In this document: positions 1-7,063 of the stretch, piece by piece
Layout of the letters: every line of letters starts with the position of its first letter
How positions within the stretch are numbered: the stretch's first letter is position 1
Assembly (NCBI GenBank): GCA_002782905.1
Contig: PFJA01000061.1
Location: 2,742-13,642, forward strand
Origin: Lysobacterales bacterium CG_4_10_14_3_um_filter_64_11
GTDB lineage: Bacteria; Pseudomonadota; Gammaproteobacteria; Xanthomonadales; Xanthomonadaceae
Reading direction: 5' to 3'
DNA length: 10,901 bases
Notes under the pieces: model-generated
What the model was told of the DNA's origin: nothing
Database searches by the model: none
Seen by the model: only the letters and a program-made list of their open reading frames with translations
Translations under genes and position numbers: made by a program

Positions 1-1236
1 ATTGTGGCTGGCGAACATCGGGTACAGCAGGTCGCCGGCTTCCAGCATGCGCCGGGCGCAGGCCAGATAGCTCACGTCGGTATTGGCCTTGCGCGTGAAC
101 ACCGGGTAGCCGGCCAGGCCATCGACCTGGGCGCGCTTGATCTCGGCATCCCAGTAGGCGCCCTTGACCAGGCGCACCGGCATCGGCCGGCCCACCTTGC
201 GCGCCAGCGCCACCACCGCATCGATCACGAATGGCGCGCGGCGCAGATAGGCTTGCACCGCCAGGCCGTAGCCATTCCAGCCGGCCAGGCTGGGATCGGC
301 GTAGACCTCGGCGATCAGATCGAGGCTCAGTTCCAGGCGGTCGGCTTCTTCGGCGTCGATGGTGAAGCCGATGCCGTGCGCGCGCGCCAGTTGCGCCAGT
401 TCCAGCACGCGCGGGGTGAGCTCGCTGCGTACCCGCTCGCGCTTGGCGTGTTCGTAACGCGGATGCAGCGCCGAGAGCTTGACCGAAATGCTGGGTGCCG
501 CGAACAGGTCGGTAAACGGGCCGCTGCCGCCGATCGCGCCGATCGCCATGCGGTAGCTATCCATGTAGCGGGCGGCATCGGCGGCGGTCAGCGCGGCTTC
601 GCCGAGCATGTCGAAGGAATAGCGAAAGGCGGCGTTTTCGCCCTTGCGCGAGCGCTTGAGCGCATCCTCGATCGTCCGCCCCATCACGAACTGGTGGCCC
701 ATGATGCGCATCGCCTGACGCACCGCGAGCCGGATCACCGGTTCGCCGGCACGGCCCACCAGCCGGCGCAAGGCGCCGACCACGTTGCTGCGCGTTTCAT
801 CGGCCAGATTGACCAGCTGCCCGGTCAGCATCAGACCCCAAGTCGAGGCATTCACGAACAGCGAGTCGCTTTGCCCCAGATGCGCGTCCCAGTCGGCCTC
901 ACCGAGCTTGTCGCGGATCAGGCGGTCGGCGGTGCCGGCATCGGGAATGCGCAGCAGTGCCTCGGCCACGCACATCAGCAACACGCCTTCCTCGGAGCTG
1001 AGGTCGTACTGGCGCATGAACGCTTCGATCGCGCCTTGTTGCTCGGCGCGGGTACGCACGGTGCTGACCAGGCCCACGGCGGTGGCTTGAATCGCGGCGC
1101 GGGTGGGTTCGCTCAAGGTGGCGGCGCGCAGCAGTTCGGCCACGTGTTCGTCTTCGTCGCGCAGCCAGGCCTGGGTGATGCGTTGGCGTTGCGGGTCGTT
1201 GACCGCGGTGAGCTCGGGCGAAAGGATGGCGGTCAC
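1..1236 (-). CDS. putA: Bifunctional PutA, N-terminal part (proline dehydrogenase domain); cut by window edge
   Basis: PutA oxidises proline to pyrroline-5-carboxylate on FAD and then to glutamate in a C-terminal aldehyde dehydrogenase domain, which lies outside the window. The 412 visible codons run to the edge without a stop. Residues about 1-130 look like the alpha-helical arm region and the rest is the PRODH barrel. Recognisable signatures are SVKLSALHPRYE, IDAEEADRLELSLD (Asp294, the position expected to face proline and FAD) and RLVKGAYWDAEIKRAQ at residues 355-370. The start is GTG at 1236; it is the only ATG/GTG/TTG in frame between the upstream stop at 1327-1329 and the conserved sequence. 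Its Shine-Dalgarno match is poor. From this start there is no room for the ribbon-helix-helix DNA-binding domain found at the N-terminus of enteric PutA, so this looks like a non-repressor form. The PAP2-like gene lies 108 bp upstream on the same strand and may be co-transcribed. The family call is very secure. Confidence 0.95.
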   Translation of the reverse strand, partial: MTAILSPELTAVNDPQRQRITQAWLRDEDEHVAELLRAATLSEPTRAAIQATAVGLVSTVRTRAEQQGAIEAFMRQYDLSSEEGVLLMCVAEALLRIPDAGTADRLIRDKLGEADWDAHLGQSDSLFVNASTWGLMLTGQLVNLADETRSNVVGALRRLVGRAGEPVIRLAVRQAMRIMGHQFVMGRTIEDALKRSRKGENAAFRYSFDMLGEAALTAADAARYMDSYRMAIGAIGGSGPFTDLFAAPSISVKLSALHPRYEHAKRERVRSELTPRVLELAQLARAHGIGFTIDAEEADRLELSLDLIAEVYADPSLAGWNGYGLAVQAYLRRAPFVIDAVVALARKVGRPMPVRLVKGAYWDAEIKRAQVDGLAGYPVFTRKANTDVSYLACARRMLEAGDLLYPMFASHN

Positions 1237-1344
1237 GGCGGCTGGGACTTCATGGCTGGGGCGCAGGCCGCCAGTGTAGTCGCCGGCGCGGCACGACGAA
1301 AGCGGTTTGCTTGCCGCAGGCCGCGGTTAGCGGCGGGTTCCGGT

Positions 1345-2058
1345 TCAGTGATGCACGCCGTGGCCGTTGCCGTTGATCGCGGCGAGCTTGCCTTTCATGC
1401 GCCGCAGCAGGTCATCGCCGGCATACACGAACACAAATGCGGCGAGCACATCAACGGTGTAGTGCACATGCTGCAGCAGCAGAGCAGCGGCAATCACGAA
1501 GGAGAGCAGCAGGAACACTTTGCGCGCCGTGCGGCTTTCGGCGGTCAGATACAGCATGAACATGGTGGCGGTATGGCCGGAGAAAAACAGATCGCGGGTC
1601 GGGGCGTCGCCGGTAGCGAACAGCTCGACCACGGGGTCGCGCAGCAGGATCATCTGCGCCGGCGGGTCGAGCGGCAGCAGGTACATGGCGAGCATCCGCG
1701 ACGCTACCACCAGCGCATACAATTGCAGCGCAAACACCAGCCGCTTGGGGTGCGCCGACAGCAACACGATGGCCGCAATCACCGAGCCGTAGATCAACGG
1801 GAAGATCACCCAGGTCAGGTCGATGCGAGCCAGATGTTGCAGGATCGGGTCATCCAGCGTGGCACCCGGGCGGGCTTCGACAAAACCGAGAAACTGCGCA
1901 AACACTGCCATCACGATGACCAGCAGGGCGACCGAGCCGACGATTTCGTAGCGGCTACCGCTGGCCGCAAGGTAACTTGTCCACGCCGCGCGGCGCGTGT
2001 GCGGCGATGGCTGGGTGGGCAGCGGCAGCTCAGGCGGTAGAGTTTTGGGCGCTAGCAT
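1345..2058 (-). CDS. PAP2-family membrane protein, sphingomyelin-synthase-like (PAP2_C type)
   Basis: A 237-aa polytopic membrane protein with roughly five or six hydrophobic segments (about 38-60, 82-101, 107-129, 155-172, 181-195, 200-213). The signature is SGHT at residues 160-163 followed by HVHYTVDVLAAF at 197-208. The implied triad is His162, His199 and Asp203, which matches the SGHT/HYTxDV pair of sphingomyelin synthases and related PAP2_C lipid phosphatases/transferases. These enzymes use a phospho-histidine intermediate to hydrolyse phospholipid head groups or swap them between lipids in the membrane. The actual substrate cannot be read from sequence. The N-terminus (1-35) is Pro-rich and polar, presumably cytoplasmic. 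The ATG at 2058 is the first Met and no other Met precedes the first membrane segment; no good ribosome-binding site is visible, so the start is moderately sure. putA follows 108 bp downstream on the same strand. The family is likely; the role is unknown. Confidence 0.82.
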   Translation of the reverse strand: MLAPKTLPPELPLPTQPSPHTRRAAWTSYLAASGSRYEIVGSVALLVIVMAVFAQFLGFVEARPGATLDDPILQHLARIDLTWVIFPLIYGSVIAAIVLLSAHPKRLVFALQLYALVVASRMLAMYLLPLDPPAQMILLRDPVVELFATGDAPTRDLFFSGHTATMFMLYLTAESRTARKVFLLLSFVIAAALLLQHVHYTVDVLAAFVFVYAGDDLLRRMKGKLAAINGNGHGVHH

Positions 2059-2587
2059 GTGTGGCGATCAGTGCTCTGGTGGCGATGGCGGGGCAGTTGC
2101 TTGCGGTCTGCTTGCGGTCGCATCCGTGCGCAAGGGCCTGGCTGGCCCGGCAAAACGCGGACATTGTTCCGAGGCAGGGGCAAACACGCCTATTAACGCA
2201 TTTTTACGGTTTTATTGCATTCATTGCTGCCGACGGGTGCCAGCACGCCGCCCGGCCCCGGGCTGCTCGCGCTTGCCGGGCATCGGCTCGTGGGGGTAAC
2301 ATCTCGCGCTCAGCCGGCATCGCCTGTAGGGCTGCGGTAGCACGAGCCGACCGGTCAGGCGGCCGCCGCGCCGCAGGTGTCATTGACATGGTATTGACCA
2401 ACCTCGGCGCATGGTGAGTGCCTTGCCGGGGCCGGATCAATGCCCATTGATTCCGGGGCGCGGGCAAGCAAGATGCGCGCTGCGCACTGCAATTCGGGTG
2501 CGCTGCCGTAGTGATTCAAACCCATGCCCGCTGCGATGGGTCAGGCGTTACCACCATCATTCACGTTACCTAGCTGGGGAACACCCG
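2059..2587. promoter_or_regulatory. 529-bp divergent intergenic region upstream of coxB and the PAP2-like gene
   Basis: No open frame here looks like a protein. Short frames that cross it have low-complexity Ala/Arg-rich translations typical of chance frames in GC-rich DNA. As the only gap between two divergent units it should contain both promoters. Visible signals are: an AT-rich island at about 2191-2226, which could hold the leftward promoter; a direct repeat ATTGAC at 2382-2387 and 2393-2398, 11 bp apart, the first also giving a perfect TTGACA (2383-2388) but without a good -10 at the right distance; an inverted repeat ATCAAT-GCCC-ATTGAT at 2436-2451, flanked by CCGG on both sides; and a direct repeat CGTTACC at 2546-2552 and 2564-2570 just before the coxB ribosome-binding site. 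None can be assigned to a named regulator with confidence. No tRNA or other RNA gene is evident. Confidence 0.5.
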
Positions 2588-3439
2588 ATGAAGTCTGTTC
2601 ATTTTCGCCGCATGGGGATTGGCTTGGGCCTGCTGCTCGCCGCCGCTGCCGCGCTGGCGAACCCGGTGCCGATGCAGCTCAACATGGCGCCGGGTGTCAC
2701 TGAGGTTTCCAACGAGGTCTATCAACTGCACAATCTGGTGCTGTGGATCTGCGTGGTGATTGGCGTGCTGGTGTTCGGCGCCATGGCGGTGGCGATGTTT
2801 CGCTTCCGCAAGTCCAAAGGCGCAGTGTCGGCGACGTGGACCCACAACACCACCGCCGAGATCATCTGGACGGTCATCCCAGTGCTGATTCTGGTGGCGA
2901 TGGCGGTGCCGGCAACGCGTACGCTGTTCAAGATGTATGACACGTCCGATGCCGAGATGACGGTGAAAATCACCGGCTACCAGTGGATGTGGCGCTACGA
3001 ATATCTCGGTGAAAACGTGGCTTTCAGCAGCCGCCTGGATCGCGACAGCGATCGTATCCGGCAGATGGGTTCGGGCGAGACGCCGACGCTGGCGGCCAAT
3101 CCCAACTACCTGCTCGATGTCGATAACCCGCTGGTGCTGCCGATCAACACCAAAGTGCGTTTCGTGCTGACCGCCGATGATGTGATTCATTCGTGGTGGG
3201 TGCCGTCGTTCAGCATCAAGCAGGATGCGATCCCGGGCATAGTCAACGAGGCATGGACCCGCATCGATCAGCCCGGTGTGTTCCGTGGCCAGTGTGCCGA
3301 GCTGTGCGGCAAGGACCATGGCTTCATGCCGATCGTGGTCAAGGCGGTGCCCAAAGCCGAGTTCGAAGGCTGGTTGCTGGCCCAGAAAGCCGACGCCAAC
3401 ACCGCTGCGCGCACCGCTTCCCTGGCCGCTCCCCGTTGA
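2588..3439 (+). CDS. coxB: Cytochrome c oxidase subunit II (CuA subunit)
   Basis: Subunit II of the aa3 oxidase takes electrons from cytochrome c at its periplasmic CuA centre and passes them to heme a in CoxA. The protein has 283 aa. It has a signal peptide (about 1-25, ending ALA-NP) and two membrane hairpin helices (about 48-72 and 91-113, the second with Glu91, the usual entrance residue of the K proton channel). The aromatic motif YQWMWRYEY (131-139) leads into a cupredoxin domain. All CuA ligands are present: His201 in IHSWWVPSF and Cys236, Glu238, Cys240, His244, Met247 in CAELCGKDHGFM. It ends soon after this domain, so there is no fused cytochrome c domain. The ATG at 2588 is chosen because GGGGAA lies 6-7 bp upstream and the signal peptide starts there; the frame stays open further upstream to 2411 but that part is not protein-like. 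First gene of the cox unit; coxA starts 32 bp after its stop. Confidence 0.97.
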   Translation: MKSVHFRRMGIGLGLLLAAAAALANPVPMQLNMAPGVTEVSNEVYQLHNLVLWICVVIGVLVFGAMAVAMFRFRKSKGAVSATWTHNTTAEIIWTVIPVLILVAMAVPATRTLFKMYDTSDAEMTVKITGYQWMWRYEYLGENVAFSSRLDRDSDRIRQMGSGETPTLAANPNYLLDVDNPLVLPINTKVRFVLTADDVIHSWWVPSFSIKQDAIPGIVNEAWTRIDQPGVFRGQCAELCGKDHGFMPIVVKAVPKAEFEGWLLAQKADANTAARTASLAAPR

Positions 3440-3471
3440 CGGCCGACGCAATTCGATCGAGGTAACACGCC

Positions 3472-5109
3472 ATGTCCACAACCGCCTTTGATGCCAGCCC
3501 CGCGCATGCTGCGGAGCACTCCCATGATGCCGATCACAAGCCGCAGGGGTTTCTCGATCGCTGGGTATTCACCACCAATCACAAAGACATCGGCACCCTG
3601 TATCTGGTGTTTGCATTTGTGATGTTTTGCATCGGTGGTGCCATGTCTGGCGTGATTCGCGCCGAGCTGGCGCAGCCCGGCCTGCAGTTCGTGCATCCCG
3701 AGTTCTTCAACCAGATGACCACCGTGCATGCGCTGGTGATGATCTTCGGCGGCGTGATGCCGGCGTTTGTCGGCCTTGCCAACTGGCTGATCCCGATGAT
3801 GATCGGCGCGCCGGATATGGCGCTGCCGCGGATGAACAACTGGTCGTTCTGGATCATGCCGTTTGCCTTCTGCCTGTTGCTGCTGACGTTGTTGCTGCCG
3901 GGCGGCGCACCGGCTGGCGGCTGGACGTTGTACCCGCCGTTGTCGTTGCAAGGCAGCGCCAACATGTCATTCGCGATCTTTGCGATCCACCTGATGGGGA
4001 TCAGCTCGATCATGGGCGCGATCAACATCATCGCCACCATCCTGAACATGCGCACGCCAGGCATGGATCTGCTGAAGATGCCGCTGTTCGTGTGGACTTG
4101 GCTGATCACCGCGTTCCTGCTGATCGCGGTGATGCCGGTGCTGGCCGGTGCGGTAACCATGTTGCTCACCGACAAGTATTTTTCCACCAGCTTCTTCAAC
4201 GCCGCTGGTGGCGGTGATCCGGTGATGTTCCAGCACATCTTCTGGTTCTTCGGTCACCCCGAGGTTTACATCATGATCCTGCCGGGCTTCGGCATCGTCA
4301 GCGAGATCATCCCCACGTTCGCGCGCAAGCCGTTGTTCGGCTATCAGGCGATGGTGTACGCGACTGCCTCGATCGCATTCCTCAGCATGATCGTGTGGGC
4401 GCATCACATGTTCACCGTCGGCCTGCCGTTGGGCGGCGAGTTGTTCTTCATGTACGCCACCATGCTGATCGCAATCCCCACGGGCGTGAAGATATTCAAC
4501 TGGGTCAGCACCATGTGGGCCAGTTCGATGACCTTCGAAACGCCGATGCTGTGGGCGATCGCTTTCGTGATCCTGTTTGCGATCGGTGGTTTTTCCGGCG
4601 TAATGCTGGCGATTGTGCCCGCCGACTTCCAGTACCAGGACACCTACTTCGTGGTCGCGCATTTCCACTACGTGCTGGTGACCGGTGCGCTGTTCACCAT
4701 CATCGCGGCGGTGTATTACTGGTGGCCGAAGTGGACCGGACGCATGTACAGCCAGTTCTGGAGCAAGGTGCATTTCTGGTGGAGTGTGGTGTTCGTCAAC
4801 CTGCTGTTTTTCCCACAGCACTTCCTCGGTCTGGCCGGCATGCCGCGCCGCATCCCCGATTACAATGTTGCCTTCGCCGACTGGAATCTGGTCAGTTCGA
4901 TCGGTGCGTTCGGCATGTTGCTGACGCCGATCATGATGGCAGCCGTACTGTGGCACTCGTTGCGTCACGGCGCCAAGGCCGAAGCGCGTGCGTGGGAAGG
5001 CGCGCGTGGTCTGGAATGGACGCTGCCATCGCCCGCACCGCACCACACTTTTGCCACGCCGCCGGTGCTGCGTCCGGGCGATCTGGCGCACGACGATCTG
5101 AGCCACTGA
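3472..5109 (+). CDS. coxA: Cytochrome c oxidase subunit I (heme a / heme a3-CuB), family A1
   Basis: The catalytic, proton-pumping subunit of the aa3 oxidase, 545 aa with about 12 membrane helices. All key residues are visible: heme a ligands His86 (TTVHALVM) and His399; heme a3 ligand His397 (VVAHFHYV); CuB ligands His262, His311 and His312 (GHPEVY and WAHHMF); and Tyr266, the residue cross-linked to the CuB histidine. Glu264 in GHPEV, Asp115 and the Asn pair 122-123 (IGAPDMALPRMNN) mark a complete D channel and therefore family A1. Lys340 in PTGVKIFNW marks the K channel. Arg459-Arg460 (MPRRIPDY) is the usual pair near the heme propionates. The N-terminal 25 residues are His-rich (HAAEHSHDADH), which is not part of the conserved core. 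GAGG at 3459-3462 precedes the ATG by 9 bp. Its TGA overlaps the ATG of the next small gene by one base, implying translational coupling. Confidence 0.98.
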   Translation: MSTTAFDASPAHAAEHSHDADHKPQGFLDRWVFTTNHKDIGTLYLVFAFVMFCIGGAMSGVIRAELAQPGLQFVHPEFFNQMTTVHALVMIFGGVMPAFVGLANWLIPMMIGAPDMALPRMNNWSFWIMPFAFCLLLLTLLLPGGAPAGGWTLYPPLSLQGSANMSFAIFAIHLMGISSIMGAINIIATILNMRTPGMDLLKMPLFVWTWLITAFLLIAVMPVLAGAVTMLLTDKYFSTSFFNAAGGGDPVMFQHIFWFFGHPEVYIMILPGFGIVSEIIPTFARKPLFGYQAMVYATASIAFLSMIVWAHHMFTVGLPLGGELFFMYATMLIAIPTGVKIFNWVSTMWASSMTFETPMLWAIAFVILFAIGGFSGVMLAIVPADFQYQDTYFVVAHFHYVLVTGALFTIIAAVYYWWPKWTGRMYSQFWSKVHFWWSVVFVNLLFFPQHFLGLAGMPRRIPDYNVAFADWNLVSSIGAFGMLLTPIMMAAVLWHSLRHGAKAEARAWEGARGLEWTLPSPAPHHTFATPPVLRPGDLAHDDLSH

Positions 5110-5264
5110 TGGCGGGTGCCATGATGAGTTCCGCAGCTCCACATGATGCCGCCGCCGGTCAGCGCCAGGCGCAAGCCAGGGCGCGGCGTACTGCCTGGGT
5201 GCTGGCCGGCGTTGCCTTGACGGTGTATCTGGGTTTCCTCGCCAGCGCTGTGTTTGCACCATGA
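5109..5264 (+). CDS. Small single-pass membrane protein, cytochrome oxidase small assembly protein type
   Basis: A 51-aa protein in the slot between coxA and ctaG. The first 27 residues are polar and Ala/Gln/Arg-rich, with a basic stretch (QARARR) directly before a single membrane helix at about 29-49 (AWVLAGVALTVYLGFLASAV). The basic side preceding the helix predicts the N-terminus inside. Similar short proteins with a final LGF-type helix sit at this position in many proteobacterial cox operons and are annotated as cytochrome oxidase small assembly proteins; their biochemical role is poorly known. The ATG at 5109 overlaps the coxA stop by one base (TGATG). In-frame ATGs at 5121 and 5124 are alternatives, with GCGGG a few bases upstream, and would trim 4 or 5 residues. 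The stop overlaps the ctaG start (ATGA). These overlaps on both sides support a real gene despite its size. Confidence 0.75.
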   Translation: MAGAMMSSAAPHDAAAGQRQAQARARRTAWVLAGVALTVYLGFLASAVFAP

Positions 5265-5836
5265 GCACGGGTAATGCCGCGTCGTTGAAAACCATAGCGC
5301 TGGTTGCGCTGGGCTCGTTTGTGTTCGCGTTTTCGCTGGTGCCGATTTACCGCATTGCTTGCGAAAAGGTGTTTGGCATCCGTCTGGAGCAAGGGCCAGC
5401 GGGTGAGCAACGCCTTGCCGGTTACACCCCCGATCCCGAACGCTTGGTCACCGTGCAATTCGACACCAGCGTCAACTCGCGCCTGCCGTGGCGGTTCTCG
5501 GCGGACACCTTCGAAATGAAGGTGCGCCCGGGTGAGTTGGCCGAGGCCACCTTCCACGCCGCCAACCTGTCGCAGAGCGCAATCATCGGCCAGGCGGTAC
5601 CATCGATCGCGCCCTCGTCGGCATCGGCATTTTTCAGCAAAACCGAATGCTTTTGTTTCACCCAGCAACTGCTGGAAGCCGGCGAAGAGCGGGTGATGCC
5701 GGTGCGCTTCATCGTCGATCCGGCGTTACCCAAAGATGTGACAACGCTTACCTTGTCGTACACTTTTTTCAACAACGAAACCGCCACCGCGCAGCTTGAA
5801 ACCGAGCTGGCCGGTGGTGCTCACGCCGCACCTTGA
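5261..5836 (+). CDS. ctaG: Cytochrome c oxidase assembly protein CtaG/Cox11 (CuB insertion)
   Basis: Cox11 is a membrane-anchored copper chaperone that inserts CuB into subunit I. The 191-aa length is usual for bacteria. One membrane helix (about 10-28) is followed by VPIYRIACEK with the conserved Cys34 next to the membrane, then a periplasmic immunoglobulin-like beta domain. The hallmark copper-binding CFCF motif is at 130-133 (FFSKTECFCFTQQ). It is followed by the usual RVMPVRFIVDPALP and LTLSYTFF strands. The start ATG overlaps the stop of the small upstream gene (ATGA at 5261-5264). coxC starts 25 bp after its stop. The position between coxA and coxC is the standard one. Confidence 0.97.
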   Translation: MSTGNAASLKTIALVALGSFVFAFSLVPIYRIACEKVFGIRLEQGPAGEQRLAGYTPDPERLVTVQFDTSVNSRLPWRFSADTFEMKVRPGELAEATFHAANLSQSAIIGQAVPSIAPSSASAFFSKTECFCFTQQLLEAGEERVMPVRFIVDPALPKDVTTLTLSYTFFNNETATAQLETELAGGAHAAP

Positions 5837-5861
5837 TGGCATTGCCAGCGCAGGAATTGAC

Positions 5862-6734
5862 ATGGCCCACACCCACGACGCCACCGCTTATTACGTCCCC
5901 CACGGCAGCAAATGGCCGGCGGTGGGCACCATCGGCCTGTTCACCACCATGTTCGGTGCGGCGAACTGGCTGAACGAAGTGTCCTGGGGCGAGCCGGTAT
6001 TTTTCGCCGGCTTGAGCATCCTCGTGCTGATGCTGTTCGGCTGGTTTGGCACCGTGATCCGCGAGTCGGTTGGCGGCTTCTACGGCAAGCAGGTCGACGG
6101 CTCATTCCGCATGGGCATGATGTGGTTCATTTTCTCCGAGATCATGTTTTTTGCCGCATTCTTCGGTGCGCTGTTCTATGCGCGCGCGCTGGTGGTGCCG
6201 TGGCTGGGTGGCGAGGGCGATGGGGTGATGACCAACGCCCTGCTGTGGAGCAACTTCGAGCCGGCCTGGCCGACCAACGGCCCGGCGGCGATCGGCGGCG
6301 CGTTTGAAACCATCCCGGCGTGGGGTTTGCCGCTGCTCAACACCCTGCTGTTGCTGTCCTCGGGTGTCACCATCACCATCGCCCATCACGCGCTGCGTGC
6401 CGGGCATCGCACGGCGCTGCTGTTCTGGCTGGGGGCAACCGTTGTGCTCGGTGCGGCCTTCCTGTTTTTTCAGGTAACCGAATACATTCACGCCTACCAC
6501 GAGTTGAACCTTACCCTGGGCAGCGGCATCTACGGCTCCACCTTTTTTATGCTGACCGGCTTTCACGGCATGCATGTAACGCTCGGTGCGATCATGTTGA
6601 CGGTGATCTGGTTTCGTTGCGTCAAGGGTCACTTTGATCGCGACAATCATTTCGGCTTCGAGGCCGTTGCCTGGTACTGGCACTTCGTCGATGTGGTTTG
6701 GCTGGGGCTGTTCGTCTTCGTTTACGTGCTGTAA
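5862..6734 (+). CDS. coxC: Cytochrome c oxidase subunit III
   Basis: Subunit III stabilises the oxidase during turnover and helps proton uptake into the D channel. The protein has 290 aa and seven predicted membrane helices. Signatures are FIFSEIMFFAAFFGALFYAR (89-108, with the conserved Glu93), QVTEYIHAY (204-212), TGFHGMHVTLG (232-242) and AWYWHFVDVVWLGLFV (270-285), all in the expected order. The ATG at 5862 follows AGGA at 5852-5855 with good spacing. The frame is open further upstream to 5796, but that part overlaps the end of ctaG and is not family-like. It is the last gene of the first cox block; a pair of hairpins follows. Confidence 0.97.
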   Translation: MAHTHDATAYYVPHGSKWPAVGTIGLFTTMFGAANWLNEVSWGEPVFFAGLSILVLMLFGWFGTVIRESVGGFYGKQVDGSFRMGMMWFIFSEIMFFAAFFGALFYARALVVPWLGGEGDGVMTNALLWSNFEPAWPTNGPAAIGGAFETIPAWGLPLLNTLLLLSSGVTITIAHHALRAGHRTALLFWLGATVVLGAAFLFFQVTEYIHAYHELNLTLGSGIYGSTFFMLTGFHGMHVTLGAIMLTVIWFRCVKGHFDRDNHFGFEAVAWYWHFVDVVWLGLFVFVYVL

Positions 6735-6746
6735 CCGCTTGGCCTT

Positions 6747-6786
6747 GGCGCACGGGCGTGCGCCCAGCGCGTTGCCCTATCAGGGC
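6747..6786. terminator. Two adjacent hairpins between convergent coxC and DUF2909 genes (possible terminator)
   Basis: The first hairpin has a perfect 7-bp stem, GGCGCAC (6747-6753) and GTGCGCC (6758-6764), with loop GGGC. The second has a 5-bp stem, GCCCT (6774-6778) and AGGGC (6782-6786), with a 3-base loop, and overlaps the stop codon of the leftward DUF2909 gene. They fill the short space where transcripts from both sides end. There is no T-run on either side, so a classical intrinsic terminator is not shown; the position is the main argument. Confidence 0.35.
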
Positions 6787-6989
6787 GTGATGCCGTGCGG
6801 TTGAATGTAACCGGTGACGATGCCGATGGCGATCAACACGATCAGTGCCAGCGATAACACAATGCGCCGGGTCAACGCCTTTACCGTGCGATCGCTCTGG
6901 CCCTTGTCGACCATCATGTAGTACAGACCGGCGCCGAGGTTGAAAGCAATCACCAGCAGGAAAGCAATGATGAGCAGTTTTTGTGCCAT
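6780..6989 (-). CDS. DUF2909 family twin transmembrane protein
   Basis: A 69-aa protein with two membrane helices (about 4-26 and 43-61) joined by the polar loop MMVDKGQSDRTVKALTRR and ending IQPHGITP. This DKGQS.RTVKALT.R loop between two helices and the C-terminal QPHG are typical of the DUF2909 family, found next to coxC/SURF1 in many gammaproteobacteria. Function is unknown; its conserved position suggests a role in oxidase assembly or stability, which is inference. The ATG at 6989 is chosen because MAQKLL starts the first helix; the frame is open up to 7076 but the extra 29 residues are not family-like. No strong Shine-Dalgarno is visible. It is transcribed against the neighbouring cox genes, so it must have its own promoter (see 7017-7022). 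Confidence 0.85.
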   Translation of the reverse strand: MAQKLLIIAFLLVIAFNLGAGLYYMMVDKGQSDRTVKALTRRIVLSLALIVLIAIGIVTGYIQPHGITP

Positions 6990-7016
6990 GGTGGTGCGCT
7001 TGGATGGTGTCGCTCC

Positions 7017-7022
7017 ATTATC
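7017..7022 (-). promoter_or_regulatory. Possible -10 element for the leftward DUF2909 gene
   Basis: The minus strand reads GATAAT here, one mismatch from TATAAT, about 28 bases before the DUF2909 start. No good -35 hexamer lies 16-18 bp upstream. A promoter is required in this short divergent gap, so the candidate is reasonable but weak. Confidence 0.3.
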
Positions 7023-7063
7023 CGCCGATCCTGTCGGGGTCGCATGAATTGCGGCTCGCCAAG

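Noticed and set aside
4..2040. 678-codon open frame on the plus strand across putA and the PAP2-like gene
   Set aside because: It lies antisense to two well-supported genes, has a His/Gln/Arg/Ala-rich low-information translation, and is explained by high GC at third codon positions removing stops.
2383..2411. Sigma-70 promoter with TTGACA at 2383-2388
   Set aside because: The -35 is perfect, but the hexamers 16-18 bp downstream are GC-rich and do not resemble TATAAT.
1977..2417. 146-codon open frame in the putA/PAP2-coxB intergenic region
   Set aside because: It starts inside the PAP2-like gene on the other strand, its translation is Ala/Arg/Cys-rich without structure, and no ribosome-binding site is seen.
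2436..2451. FNR/ANR box upstream of coxB
   Set aside because: The dyad is ATCAAT-N4-ATTGAT, whereas FNR sites read TTGAT-N4-ATCAA; the half-sites are in the opposite order.
3967..5295. 442-codon open frame on the minus strand within coxA
   Set aside because: Antisense to coxA with a His/Arg/Gln-rich translation and no recognisable domain; a codon-bias artefact.
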